Below, in pieces: positions 35,467-43,824 of a DNA stretch of 64,000 bases (within the stretch, counting starts at the first letter, position 1; every line of letters begins with the position of its first letter). This DNA is from Actinophytocola sp044466355 (GTDB lineage Bacteria; Actinomycetota; Actinomycetes; Mycobacteriales; Pseudonocardiaceae), in contig NZ_JBITMQ010000017.1 in assembly GCF_044466355.1 (NCBI RefSeq), positions 62,001 through 126,000 of the forward strand, in the 5' to 3' direction. The notes under the pieces are model-generated. The model was not told the DNA's origin. It made no database searches and worked only from the letters and a program-made list of their open reading frames with translations. A program made the translations under genes and the position numbers.

Positions 35467-36909
35467 TCAGGGACGGAGAAGACCGCCGTCGATCGCGGCG
35501 AGGACCGGCCCTGCCGCGAGTCCGACCACGATGGACACCACGGCCGCGACGTAGGCGGTGAGGGTGCCGGTGCGGCCTGGGTGGGGGAGGTCGTCACCGG
35601 AGCGCATGGCGGGCACGATCCATCGCAGGTAGTAGAAGACGCTGGCGACGGTGTTGACCGCCGCGATGACGAGCAGCCACCACAGGCCCGCGTCGGCGGT
35701 GGCCGTGAAGACCGTGAGCTTCCCGGCGAACACGCCCGTGGGCGGGGTGCCGACGAGCCCGAGCAGGCAGACGGCCAGGCTGACGGCGAGCCAGGGGTGG
35801 TGCCTGCGCAGGCCGCGGAAGTCGTCGAGGGTGTGGGCCTGGGGGAGGGCGCAGACCACGGCGAACGCGCCGAGGTTGGTCACCGCGTACGCCGCGACGT
35901 AGAGCAGCAGGCTGGACAGCGCGAGGTCGGCCTGCTCGGCCACGGCAACGGCCATCAGGAGGTAGCCGACCTGGCTGATCGTGGAGTAGGCGAGCAGGCG
36001 GCGCACGTTGGTCTGGAAGAACGCTCCGAGGTTGCCGAGTGTCATCGTCACGGCCGCGAGCACGGCGATCAGCAGGGGCCAGTCGAGGCCGGTGGAGGCG
36101 ACGGGGACGGCGGCGAACCGGTACAACGCCACGACCGCGCCGATCTTGGGGATCGTGGTGACGATGGCGCCGACCGCGGGACTCGTGCCTTCGGTGACGT
36201 CCGGGACCCAGAAGTGGCCCGGCACGGCTCCTGCCTTGAACAGCAGCCCGGCGAGCACCGCGACCACACCGACCGCGGCGGCCACGGCGGGTGCCATGCC
36301 CGCCATGTGGTGGAGCGTGGTGTAGTCGCTGCCCGTCCCAACACCGGCGAGGATCATGACGCCGAACAGCATGACGGTGCCGAGCAGCGCCCCGAGCAGG
36401 TAGTACTTCAGGCTTGCCTCGGTGCCGAGGCTGTCCTTGGCGAACGCGACCAGGGCGTAGAGCGGCACGCTGGCCAGCAGGTAAGCGGCGGCCATGAGCA
36501 GGAGATCGTTGGCGCCGGCCAGCAGTACCGCACCCAGCGCGCCGAGCAGCAACAGGATCACGAACTCGGTCTCGCGTGCGTGCCCGGCGATCTGCGGGCT
36601 GGCCATCGCCAGCACGAGCAGCACGGACACGAGTACGGCGAGCCGGGTCGCGGCGGTGGCGGTGTCGATCGCGTAGGTGCCCGAGAACACCGACGCGGGT
36701 TCCTGCGGCCAGTCGACGACGGTGTAGACCAGCGCGGCCACGGTCGCAGCCGCTGCGAGGGCGCGGACCAGCCACTGGCGGTGGCGGGGCAGGAACGAGC
36801 CGAGCAGGAGCCCGAGGACGGCGGTGCCCGCGAGCAGCAGTTCGGGCATGAGCATGCCCAGGTCCGCGAGCATCGTCGCGGCCATGTCCTCCGTCATGTC
36901 CGGGTTCAC
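35467..36909 (-). CDS. nuoN: Complex I-like membrane subunit NuoN
   Basis: 480 residues from GTG 36909 (AGGACAG upstream). Fourteen helices of the Mrp-antiporter-like family; the TM7 Lys is present (LLFKAGAVPGHFWVPDVTEG). The TM5 Glu, normally in a GLELLSLPLY-type motif, is replaced: the segment reads AAAYLLASVPLYALVAF. That Glu pairs with Lys in proton pumping of classical subunits, so coupling may differ. Last of eight genes; ends 42 bp before the BlaI gene. Confidence 0.88.
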   Translation of the reverse strand: MNPDMTEDMAATMLADLGMLMPELLLAGTAVLGLLLGSFLPRHRQWLVRALAAAATVAALVYTVVDWPQEPASVFSGTYAIDTATAATRLAVLVSVLLVLAMASPQIAGHARETEFVILLLLGALGAVLLAGANDLLLMAAAYLLASVPLYALVAFAKDSLGTEASLKYYLLGALLGTVMLFGVMILAGVGTGSDYTTLHHMAGMAPAVAAAVGVVAVLAGLLFKAGAVPGHFWVPDVTEGTSPAVGAIVTTIPKIGAVVALYRFAAVPVASTGLDWPLLIAVLAAVTMTLGNLGAFFQTNVRRLLAYSTISQVGYLLMAVAVAEQADLALSSLLLYVAAYAVTNLGAFAVVCALPQAHTLDDFRGLRRHHPWLAVSLAVCLLGLVGTPPTGVFAGKLTVFTATADAGLWWLLVIAAVNTVASVFYYLRWIVPAMRSGDDLPHPGRTGTLTAYVAAVVSIVVGLAAGPVLAAIDGGLLRP

Positions 36910-36922
36910 GAGGCTGTCCTGT

Positions 36923-38443
36923 TCACCGGCTCACCAAGGTGCCGAGCACGTTCGCCGCGGGTTCGACGAGGTCGAGCAGGAACCGGGGGAACAGGCCGAG
37001 CACGATCGTCAGCACCATCAGCGGCGCGATCGAGAGCGTCTCGGTCGCGGTGAGGTCGGCGACACCGGGACCGGGGGTCTGGGGGTCGCTCCGCGGAAGA
37101 CGGCTGTTGGCCGGTCCCAGGAACACCCGTTGGTAGGCGCGGAGGAACAGCGCGGCGGTGACGAGGATCCCGAGGAACGCCAACGCGGTCGCGACAGGTG
37201 CGCCGGGCAGGGCGCCGGTGAAGATCTGGAACTCGGCGATGAACCCGGAGAACCCGGGCAGGCCAAGCGAGGCGAACGCGGCGATGGCCGTGAGACCGGC
37301 GAACCGGGGTGCCGTGCCCGCGAGCCCGCCGTAGGAGTCGAGGTCGTACGTGCCGCCGCGCTCGTACAGCACACCGGCGAGCAGGAACAACGCGCCGGTG
37401 ATGAGGCCGTGGCTGACCATCTGCGTGACCGCGCCGGTGACCGCGAGGTCGTGCGCCTGCTCGTCCGATGTGGACAGCAGCCCGGCGGCGCCCACGGCGA
37501 GGATGACGTAGCCCATGTGGTTGACCGACGTGTACGCGATCATCCGCTTGAAATCCTTCTGCGCCAACGCGACCAGCGCGCCGTACAGCACGCTGACCAC
37601 CCCGACGACCACGATCGCCACACCCCAGGAACGCCAGGTCTCCGGGAGCATCGGCATCGCGATCCGCACGAACCCGTAGGTGCCGAGCTTCAGCAGGACC
37701 CCGGCGAGGATCGCCGATCCCGCGGCCGGAGCCTCGGTGTGTGCCGGTGGCAGCCAGGTGTGGAACGGCACGGTCGGCGTCTTGATCGCGAGCCCGACCA
37801 CGAGCGCCAGCAACACGAGCGCGGCGATGGTTCCCCGGCCTGCCAGGGGGTTCTGCTCGGCGAGCAGGACGATGTCGAACGTGTGCGGCTCCGCGGCGAG
37901 GTACAGGCCGATGAACCCGAGCAACAGCGCGAGCGACCCGACGAACGTGTACAGGAAGAACTGCAGCGCCGCCTTCGCCGCGTTGCGGTGCCCCCACCCG
38001 GCGATGACGAAGTACATGCCGACGATCGACAGGTCGAAGAACACGAAGAACAGGATCAGGTCCAGCGACACGAACACGCCGAGGCACACTGTCTCCAGGA
38101 ACAGGAACAGCGCCGCGAACGACCGGAGCCGGTCGGTCTGCCGGAACGAGTAGATCGCGCAGGCGAGGAACAGCACGGCGGTCAGCGCGACCAGCGGCAG
38201 GCTCAGGCCATCGACGCCGATGTGGTAGCCAGAGCTGACGCTGGGGATCCAGCGCCGGTTCACCTCGTAGGCGTACCCGGGACCGGACTCGTAGCCCAGC
38301 CAGAGCACAACCACGAGCCCGAGATCGACCGCGCTCACCGCGATCCACGTCCAGCGCACGACCGCGTCACTGACACGCGGCACGGCCAGCAGGGCCGCGG
38401 CCGCCACGAGGGGCAGGAAGACGACGATGCTGAGCACGCTCAC
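36923..38443 (-). CDS. nuoM: Complex I-like membrane subunit NuoM
   Basis: 506 residues from GTG 38443, two bases past the nuoL stop. Typical motifs: LAIKTPTVPFHTWLPPAHTEAP (TM7 Lys) and KDFKRMIAYTSVNHMGYVIL. The TM5 acid is Asp instead of Glu (FFVFFDLSIVGMYFVI). It should form an antiporter-like channel with NuoL and NuoN. Confidence 0.9.
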   Translation of the reverse strand: MSVLSIVVFLPLVAAAALLAVPRVSDAVVRWTWIAVSAVDLGLVVVLWLGYESGPGYAYEVNRRWIPSVSSGYHIGVDGLSLPLVALTAVLFLACAIYSFRQTDRLRSFAALFLFLETVCLGVFVSLDLILFFVFFDLSIVGMYFVIAGWGHRNAAKAALQFFLYTFVGSLALLLGFIGLYLAAEPHTFDIVLLAEQNPLAGRGTIAALVLLALVVGLAIKTPTVPFHTWLPPAHTEAPAAGSAILAGVLLKLGTYGFVRIAMPMLPETWRSWGVAIVVVGVVSVLYGALVALAQKDFKRMIAYTSVNHMGYVILAVGAAGLLSTSDEQAHDLAVTGAVTQMVSHGLITGALFLLAGVLYERGGTYDLDSYGGLAGTAPRFAGLTAIAAFASLGLPGFSGFIAEFQIFTGALPGAPVATALAFLGILVTAALFLRAYQRVFLGPANSRLPRSDPQTPGPGVADLTATETLSIAPLMVLTIVLGLFPRFLLDLVEPAANVLGTLVSR

Positions 38444-38444
38444 C

Positions 38445-40298
38445 TCACCTTCGTCCGATCAGGAGCAACAGGACGGCCAGCGCCGCGAGCGCGACGACCG
38501 CCTGTGCGTAGTAGTGGTGCAGCTGGCCGGTCTGCGGGCGTCGCGCCAGCCTGCCCAGAGCGCGGAACCCGTCGGCCACCGCGCGCACGGCCCGGTCGAC
38601 GGACCACTCGGCACGCGCGTCGACCACACGGGCGAACGCGGCGCCGACGGCGGCGGTGGCCTGGACGCTTCCGGCCACGGCACGGTCGTCGAACCGGGCC
38701 AGCCGGTCGGCGCCCGCGAGCATCGGCCGGTAGACCAGCGCGCGGGCAAGGCGCTCCAGCCCGAACCATGCCTGCAGACCTTCCCCGACGCGCAGGTCGC
38801 CCCGGCGCCGCGTCACGACCGCCGTCGTGCCCGCCGCGAGCAGCGCGAGCGCCCCGGACAGCACCAGCTCCCACCAGGCCGGGGCCACGTCGGAGCCGTC
38901 GAGCACGACGTCCGCGAACCCGCCCCACACCGAGGGGACGACCACGACGCCGAGCGCGACGGCACCGACCGCGAGAACCGGGAGTGGCACGCGCTGCCAC
39001 AGGTTCACCGTGCCGGTGCCCTGTTCCTCCGGCACAGCGTCCGGAATGGACGGCGACCACACCAGCACGACCGCGCGGGTCGCGTAGGCGGCGCTGAGCA
39101 CCGCGGCCGCCAGACCGACGAGGTACAGCGGGGCCGAGTCGTGCAGTGCGTTGGCGAGCACGTGGTCTTTGGTGACCCACAGGGACAGCGGCGGGACACC
39201 TGCCAGCGCAGCCGCCCCCACGGTGAACGCGACCCCGACGACCGGGAACCGGCGCGCCGCACCCCGCAGGACCGGGAGCTGCTTGCTGCCGATCGCCGTC
39301 AGCCACGCCCCCGCGCACAGGAAGAGCAGGCTCTTGGTGACCGCGTGCGTCACCAGATGCCCGGCCCCAGCAGCTGCACCGCCCGCCCCCGCAGCGAGCA
39401 CCATGAATCCGACTTGGGCACACGTGGATGCCGCGAGCAGCTGCTTGAGGTCGGTCTGGGCGACGGCCACCGCGCCGAGCAGGAGCGCGGTCAGCGCACC
39501 ACCCCACGCGACGACGGTCGCGGCCCACGGCGTGGCGGCGAGGAGCGGCTCGAGCCGCACCAGCAGGTAGGCGCCCGCCGCGACCATGGTCGCCGAGTGC
39601 AGCAACGCGGACACCGGGCTGGGACCGTCCATGGCACGGGAGAGCCAGAAGCTGAACGGCAGCTGTGCCGACTTGCCGAACGCCGCGACCACCAGGCTCG
39701 CGCTGACAACGTCGCGCCACCCGTCGGGCAACCCGCTCAGCCCGGCCAGTTCCAGACCGCCGAGCCCGCCCGCCAGCGCGGCACCCGCGGCCAGGTACAG
39801 GCCGAGGTCCCCGCCGCGGGTGGTCAGGAACGCGATGGTGCCGGACGTCGCGCGCCTCGGCTCGCGCCACCAGTAACCGATCAGCGCATAGGACGCCGCT
39901 CCCATGACCTCCCAGGCCATGAGCAACGCCAGCAGCGTGGTCGCGGTAACGGTGACCAGCATCGCGCCGGAGAACAGCAGCATGAGACCGAAGAACCGGG
40001 CACGGGCCTCGCGGTCGTCGAACTCGCCCGCCGCGAACACGAGCACCGCCAGGAGGACGACCGCGACGACGACCACCATCACCGCGGACAGGCCGTCGAC
40101 TCGCAGGGCGAACGCGATGCCGTCCAGGTAGGTGGCGGAGACGGCGGGTCGTTGCACCGCCGTGAGCACCGCGAGGACGACCGTGGCGGCGGCGGTGGCC
40201 GTCGCGGTCACCGCGGCGAACCGGTCGGCGCGACGACCGCCGACCAGCAAGGCACCGCCCACGACGAGCGGCAGCGCGACCAGGAACCAGAGCGACAC
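38445..40298 (-). CDS. nuoL: Complex I-like membrane subunit NuoL
   Basis: 617 residues from GTG 40298. TM5 Glu (LMAWEVMGAASYALIGYW) and TM7 Lys (GKSAQLPFSFWL) are kept, as is the DGPSPVSALLHSATMV motif. The C-terminal region includes the amphipathic and final helices of the lateral arm, though compact. Next in order after nuoK, six bases away. Confidence 0.9.
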   Translation of the reverse strand: MSLWFLVALPLVVGGALLVGGRRADRFAAVTATATAAATVVLAVLTAVQRPAVSATYLDGIAFALRVDGLSAVMVVVVAVVLLAVLVFAAGEFDDREARARFFGLMLLFSGAMLVTVTATTLLALLMAWEVMGAASYALIGYWWREPRRATSGTIAFLTTRGGDLGLYLAAGAALAGGLGGLELAGLSGLPDGWRDVVSASLVVAAFGKSAQLPFSFWLSRAMDGPSPVSALLHSATMVAAGAYLLVRLEPLLAATPWAATVVAWGGALTALLLGAVAVAQTDLKQLLAASTCAQVGFMVLAAGAGGAAAGAGHLVTHAVTKSLLFLCAGAWLTAIGSKQLPVLRGAARRFPVVGVAFTVGAAALAGVPPLSLWVTKDHVLANALHDSAPLYLVGLAAAVLSAAYATRAVVLVWSPSIPDAVPEEQGTGTVNLWQRVPLPVLAVGAVALGVVVVPSVWGGFADVVLDGSDVAPAWWELVLSGALALLAAGTTAVVTRRRGDLRVGEGLQAWFGLERLARALVYRPMLAGADRLARFDDRAVAGSVQATAAVGAAFARVVDARAEWSVDRAVRAVADGFRALGRLARRPQTGQLHHYYAQAVVALAALAVLLLLIGRR

Positions 40299-40304
40299 GG
40301 CCGA

Positions 40305-40610
40305 TCAGTCCTTCAGGTCCGCGGCCATGTCGGTCATGTCGACGTCCCGAGCCCGGAACACGGCGGTGGTGACCGCGAAGCCCGCGGCCATCTCGATCGC
40401 CATGGCGGTGATCGCGAGGACGATGACGACCTGTCCGTCGGGTCGGTCGGGTGCGGTGAAGTACCAGAACGCGGCACCGCCGACGATGATCCCGTTGACC
40501 ATCAGCTCCAGGCCCATCATGATCATCACGATGGACTGCTGGGACAGCGCGCCGTAGAGGCCGACGCTGAACAGCCCGGCGGCCAGCAGCAGGTAGTCGG
40601 ACAGACTCAC
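40305..40610 (-). CDS. nuoK: Complex I-like membrane subunit NuoK
   Basis: 101 residues from GTG 40610, the standard NuoK length. Three helices; both membrane Glu residues are present (MGLELMVNG and AMAIEMAAG), matching E. coli Glu36 and Glu72 used in proton transfer. Overlaps nuoJ by 4 bp. Confidence 0.92.
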   Translation of the reverse strand: MSLSDYLLLAAGLFSVGLYGALSQQSIVMIMMGLELMVNGIIVGGAAFWYFTAPDRPDGQVVIVLAITAMAIEMAAGFAVTTAVFRARDVDMTDMAADLKD

Positions 40611-41164
40611 AGCCCACCTCGCACGGGGTCGTCGGGACGCTCGCGGTCGAGGCGGTCGCCGTACCGGTCGTACCGGCCCCGGTTCGTGGCCAGCACGACG
40701 GTGGCGATGATCGTGGCGAACAGGGCCAGGCCCAGGACGATCATCGTCAGCATCTTCGGTCCCATGAGTGCCTCGCCGAGCGCCATGGTCGGGTCGGCCG
40801 GACGTGGGGCGTCCGAGGCCGGCCAGTCGATCAGGTAGGCGCCCGCGCCCAGCACGACGAACGTGCCGGTCGCGATGACCAGCGAGCCCTTCTTGTTGTG
40901 CACCATGGACATCGGCATGAGACCGGCCGGGTTCATCATGTACATCAGCATGAACACGACCATGATCACCATCTCCATGACCATCATGAGGATGACGAGC
41001 ACGCCGAGGTAGGTCAGCTCCACCAGCAGTACGGTGCCCGCCGCGAAGAGGAACGAGGCCAGCAGCGCGAAGGTCGCCCGCGCCATCGAGTCCACCCGGA
41101 ACACCGCGACACCGGTCGCGACGGAGCCCGCGGCACACACCCAGAACAGGACCTCACGCCACAT
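40607..41164 (-). CDS. nuoJ: Complex I-like membrane subunit NuoJ
   Basis: 185 residues from ATG 41164 with GGAGGG upstream. Five helices; helix 3 is unusually Met-rich (LMMVMEMVIMVVFMLMYMMN), more than is usual for NuoJ, perhaps an adaptation to copper (inference). Overlaps nuoK. Confidence 0.88.
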   Translation of the reverse strand: MWREVLFWVCAAGSVATGVAVFRVDSMARATFALLASFLFAAGTVLLVELTYLGVLVILMMVMEMVIMVVFMLMYMMNPAGLMPMSMVHNKKGSLVIATGTFVVLGAGAYLIDWPASDAPRPADPTMALGEALMGPKMLTMIVLGLALFATIIATVVLATNRGRYDRYGDRLDRERPDDPVRGGL

Positions 41165-41166
41165 CG

Positions 41167-42108
41167 CTATCCCTCCTGGATGACCACAATGGACACGAAC
41201 AGTGCCTGCAGCAGGGTGGCGGGGATGAGGACCAGCCAGGCGATCTCGGTGAACCGCTCCATCCGGATCGTCGGCAGCCGTCGCCCTGCCCACACCAGCA
41301 CACCGAGCACGGCCGCCGTCTTCACGAGCGACCACAGCCAGCCCGGCAGCAGCGGCCCGCTCCCGCCGCCGAGGAACAGCGGCACGGCCATCGCGGCCCC
41401 GGACACCAGCAGCAGCCACTGCCCGGCGACGAACACCAACCGGTCCACACCGGACAGCTCGGCACGGGCGCCACCGGCGAGGTCCGCGCCGGTCGCGTGG
41501 TCGAACGGCCGGAAGAACGCCATGGCCGGCACCGACACCAGGTAGACGACGAAGGCGACCGGCATCCACACCACGAACCACACGTCCTGCTGCGCGGCGA
41601 CGACATCGCGGACGCGCAGCGACCCGGCGCCGAGGGCGGCGGTCGTCAGCACGAACATGTGCGGCAGCTCGTAGGCGAGGCCCTGGGCGACGAAGCGGTA
41701 GCCGCCCACCAGGGAGAACGCCGAGTTCGGTCCCCACCCGGCGAGCCACACCGCGGCCCACGCGACGATCTCCATCGCGTTGAACCACACGACGCCGACC
41801 GGCATGTCGGTGACCGCCCAGGTGCCCAGCGGGGTGGCCAGGGACGCCATGACCGCCGCGAACAGCAGCGCGACACCGGCGCCGCGCCACAACAGCGAGT
41901 CGGCGGCCAGCGGCCGTCGTCGCTGCTGCACCAGGAGCCCTGCCGTCGACCGCAAGGGTTCGATCGCTGACGGAAGCGCGCGTCGGCCCGCCGCCCGGCC
42001 CGCGAGGACCGCGTCGAAGGACGCCCCGCCCAGCGCGAAGAGTGCCAGGAGCGCGAGCAGCAGGAGCCCGCCCCACCACGGCGTGACCTCAACCACGGTG
42101 CACCTCAT
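41167..42108 (-). CDS. nuoH: Complex I-like membrane subunit NuoH
   Basis: 313 residues from ATG 42108; GTG 42096, with GAGGTG upstream, may be the real start. Eight helices; recognisable regions WGPNSAFSLVGGYRF and FRPFDHATGADLAGGARAELSG. The quinone-chamber loop, normally with a GYxTEYSG-type motif, has diverged. NuoH normally contacts NuoB and NuoD, which are missing here as separate canonical genes. Confidence 0.85.
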   Translation of the reverse strand: MRCTVVEVTPWWGGLLLLALLALFALGGASFDAVLAGRAAGRRALPSAIEPLRSTAGLLVQQRRRPLAADSLLWRGAGVALLFAAVMASLATPLGTWAVTDMPVGVVWFNAMEIVAWAAVWLAGWGPNSAFSLVGGYRFVAQGLAYELPHMFVLTTAALGAGSLRVRDVVAAQQDVWFVVWMPVAFVVYLVSVPAMAFFRPFDHATGADLAGGARAELSGVDRLVFVAGQWLLLVSGAAMAVPLFLGGGSGPLLPGWLWSLVKTAAVLGVLVWAGRRLPTIRMERFTEIAWLVLIPATLLQALFVSIVVIQEG

Positions 42109-43300
42109 GGACGGCGTGGAGTTCGAGGTCGAGACTGGCGACGATCAACCGGGCGGTCGCCAGCTCGGCTCCTTCGAGCAGGGCAGGCAGGGCATCGACC
42201 GTCCACTGTGTCCCCGGCTGCTCCGTCGTCGTGTCGAGCCACCGGTGGAGGCGGTCGAGCGCGTCGTCGCCCGCCGAGGTCACGCCGACGCCGGACAACA
42301 GCCAGCGCAACGTTCGCGAGCGACGGACACGCGCAGCCCAGCGGCGCACGTCGGGGGAGTGCCCCGCGAGTACCTCGTCCCGCAGCCGCTGAGCGGTGGT
42401 GGCCGCGTCCTCCCAGCCAGCCAGGGCGAGGAGCCGGTAGCACGAGTCCAGGCGGCGGGCCACCGGGTGGTGGGACCAGAACGTGTCGTGGTGTGCGGCG
42501 AGCAGTTCGACGGACGCCTGCTGGATCACGTCGCCCTGGAGTCGTGTGTGGACGATGAGCCCGGCGGGCCAGAGCGGGAGCGCCGGGCCGAGCGGCACGT
42601 GCAGCTGGTCGAGGGTGAGCCCGTCCCGGTCCTCCGCGCGATCGGCCATCGCCACGCCACCGGGCATCTCCATGCCCGCCATGTGATGGTCGTGTCCACC
42701 GTGGCCCATGTGGCCGGAACCACCGTGCTGGTGACTCATCTCATGGGCGCTGCCATGTCCGCCGTGGTCGTCATGCCCGCCGTGAGACTGGTGCCCGCCA
42801 TGGGATGTGTGGTCGCTGTGTCCGCCATGGTCGCCATGAGACGCGTGGTCGGCGTGATCTTCGTGACCCTCGTGGGCTTCGTGCGTTCCGTGGCCTTCGT
42901 GGGTTCCGTGCTCGCTGTGCTGCTCGTGGCTTGCCTGGGGCTCGTGGTCCTCGTGGGCCATCCCTTCCGGGGAAGCGGCACGTGCGGCTTCCGCGCGTTG
43001 CCGTTCGGTGTCGTGGAGCATGCCGAGCACCGCGTCCAGCTCGTGCTCGGCGTGCGTCGCGGTCGCGACGTCCACCCGCACCCGAGGGGCGGGCACCGTG
43101 TCCCAGACCCGCCGAATGTGTTCCTCGAACCGGTGATCGGTACCCGCGACGATCACCGTGTTCGCCTCGCCAGGGCTCATCGCCAAGCGCCACCCCCGTT
43201 CCCGGATGAGCCGCTCGACGGCAAGCCGAGCCTCAGTCCCGCCCGGCGCGGTGAGCAGCAACACACGGGGAGCGGTACGACGGAGGAGCCACGAGGTCAC
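42089..43300 (-). CDS. His-rich protein in the NuoB/NuoD position
   Basis: 403 residues from GTG 43300, overlapping the nuoA stop (GTGA). Residues 1-95 look like an alpha/beta domain resembling NuoB without its cluster cysteines (RVLLLTAPGG; IRRVWDTVPAPRVRV compares with the NuoB LRRLYDQMPEPK segment). Residues ~114-207 hold more than 30 His in HE/HG/HD repeats. Residues ~225-403 begin LTLDQLHVPLGPALPLWPAG, faintly like the start of NuoD, then helices. No Fe-S ligands are visible. A metal-binding adapter on the membrane arm is inferred; homology to NuoB/NuoD is weak and by eye. Confidence 0.7.
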   Translation of the reverse strand: MTSWLLRRTAPRVLLLTAPGGTEARLAVERLIRERGWRLAMSPGEANTVIVAGTDHRFEEHIRRVWDTVPAPRVRVDVATATHAEHELDAVLGMLHDTERQRAEAARAASPEGMAHEDHEPQASHEQHSEHGTHEGHGTHEAHEGHEDHADHASHGDHGGHSDHTSHGGHQSHGGHDDHGGHGSAHEMSHQHGGSGHMGHGGHDHHMAGMEMPGGVAMADRAEDRDGLTLDQLHVPLGPALPLWPAGLIVHTRLQGDVIQQASVELLAAHHDTFWSHHPVARRLDSCYRLLALAGWEDAATTAQRLRDEVLAGHSPDVRRWAARVRRSRTLRWLLSGVGVTSAGDDALDRLHRWLDTTTEQPGTQWTVDALPALLEGAELATARLIVASLDLELHAVHEVHRG

Positions 43301-43641
43301 GTCCACCGCAGCGCACCCTCCCGCCACGCGTAGGTGACGCCCGCGAAGAGGATGCCCAGGAAGACGAACATCTCCACGACCGCCGTCACCCCTTCCTCGG
43401 CGACGACGAGCGTCCACGGGTACATGAACACCATCTCCATGTCGAACGCCAGGAAGATCATCGTGAGCGTGTACCAGCGAACGTGGTAGCGGGAGACCGC
43501 GTGCTCGGTCGGCTCGTGCCCGGACAGGAACGGACGCACGTCGGTGAGGGTCCGCCCGAGCCGGACCAGCGTCGCGAGCCCGTACAGACCACCCACGACG
43601 ACGATGACGGCGACGAGCAACACCACCACGCTGGATGTCAC
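43297..43641 (-). CDS. nuoA: Complex I-like membrane subunit NuoA
   Basis: 114 residues from GTG 43641 behind GGAGG. Three helices with the conserved loop RYHVRWYTLTMIFLAFDMEM (acidic DxE kept). First gene of the operon; a CsoR-type palindrome lies 72 bp upstream. Confidence 0.9.
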   Translation of the reverse strand: MTSSVVVLLVAVIVVVGGLYGLATLVRLGRTLTDVRPFLSGHEPTEHAVSRYHVRWYTLTMIFLAFDMEMVFMYPWTLVVAEEGVTAVVEMFVFLGILFAGVTYAWREGALRWT

Positions 43642-43712
43642 GCTCGCCTCCTTCTACCTGGGCAGATGTTATGGCCCCGGTGCCGCGTCCGCGACCCGGT
43701 TGAATATACATC

Positions 43713-43727
43713 TACCCCCTATGGGTA
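43713..43727. promoter_or_regulatory. CsoR-type operator before the complex I-like operon
   Basis: TACCC-CCTAT-GGGTA, perfect arms, flanked by AT-rich ATATACA and TATATAG that may hold the promoter. Same motif as before copA. Confidence 0.65.
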
Positions 43728-43824
43728 TATAGCGTGATTCGCCGCGGCGTACCGGGCGCATCGGTCGCCAACTATCGCACTACGTACGACTGGGCATCGT
43801 TGGTCCCCCATCACTCCGGCTCGA

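Noticed and set aside
38427..40838. 803-codon plus-strand frame
   Set aside because: Antisense of nuoL/nuoK; Arg/Gly/Glu-rich, no recognisable motif.
42766..42960. His-codon repeat tract as a tandem DNA repeat or CRISPR
   Set aside because: It is coding sequence for HE/HG/HD repeats with irregular unit lengths and no spacers.
35467..43641. A normal NADH dehydrogenase operon
   Set aside because: No NuoC, E, F, G or I and no canonical NuoB or NuoD in the 20 kb around it; treated as a membrane-only complex I-like system.
43770..43786. AACTAT-CGCAC-TACGTA as a BlaI-type operator
   Set aside because: The right half does not match ATAGTA; not counted in the regulon.
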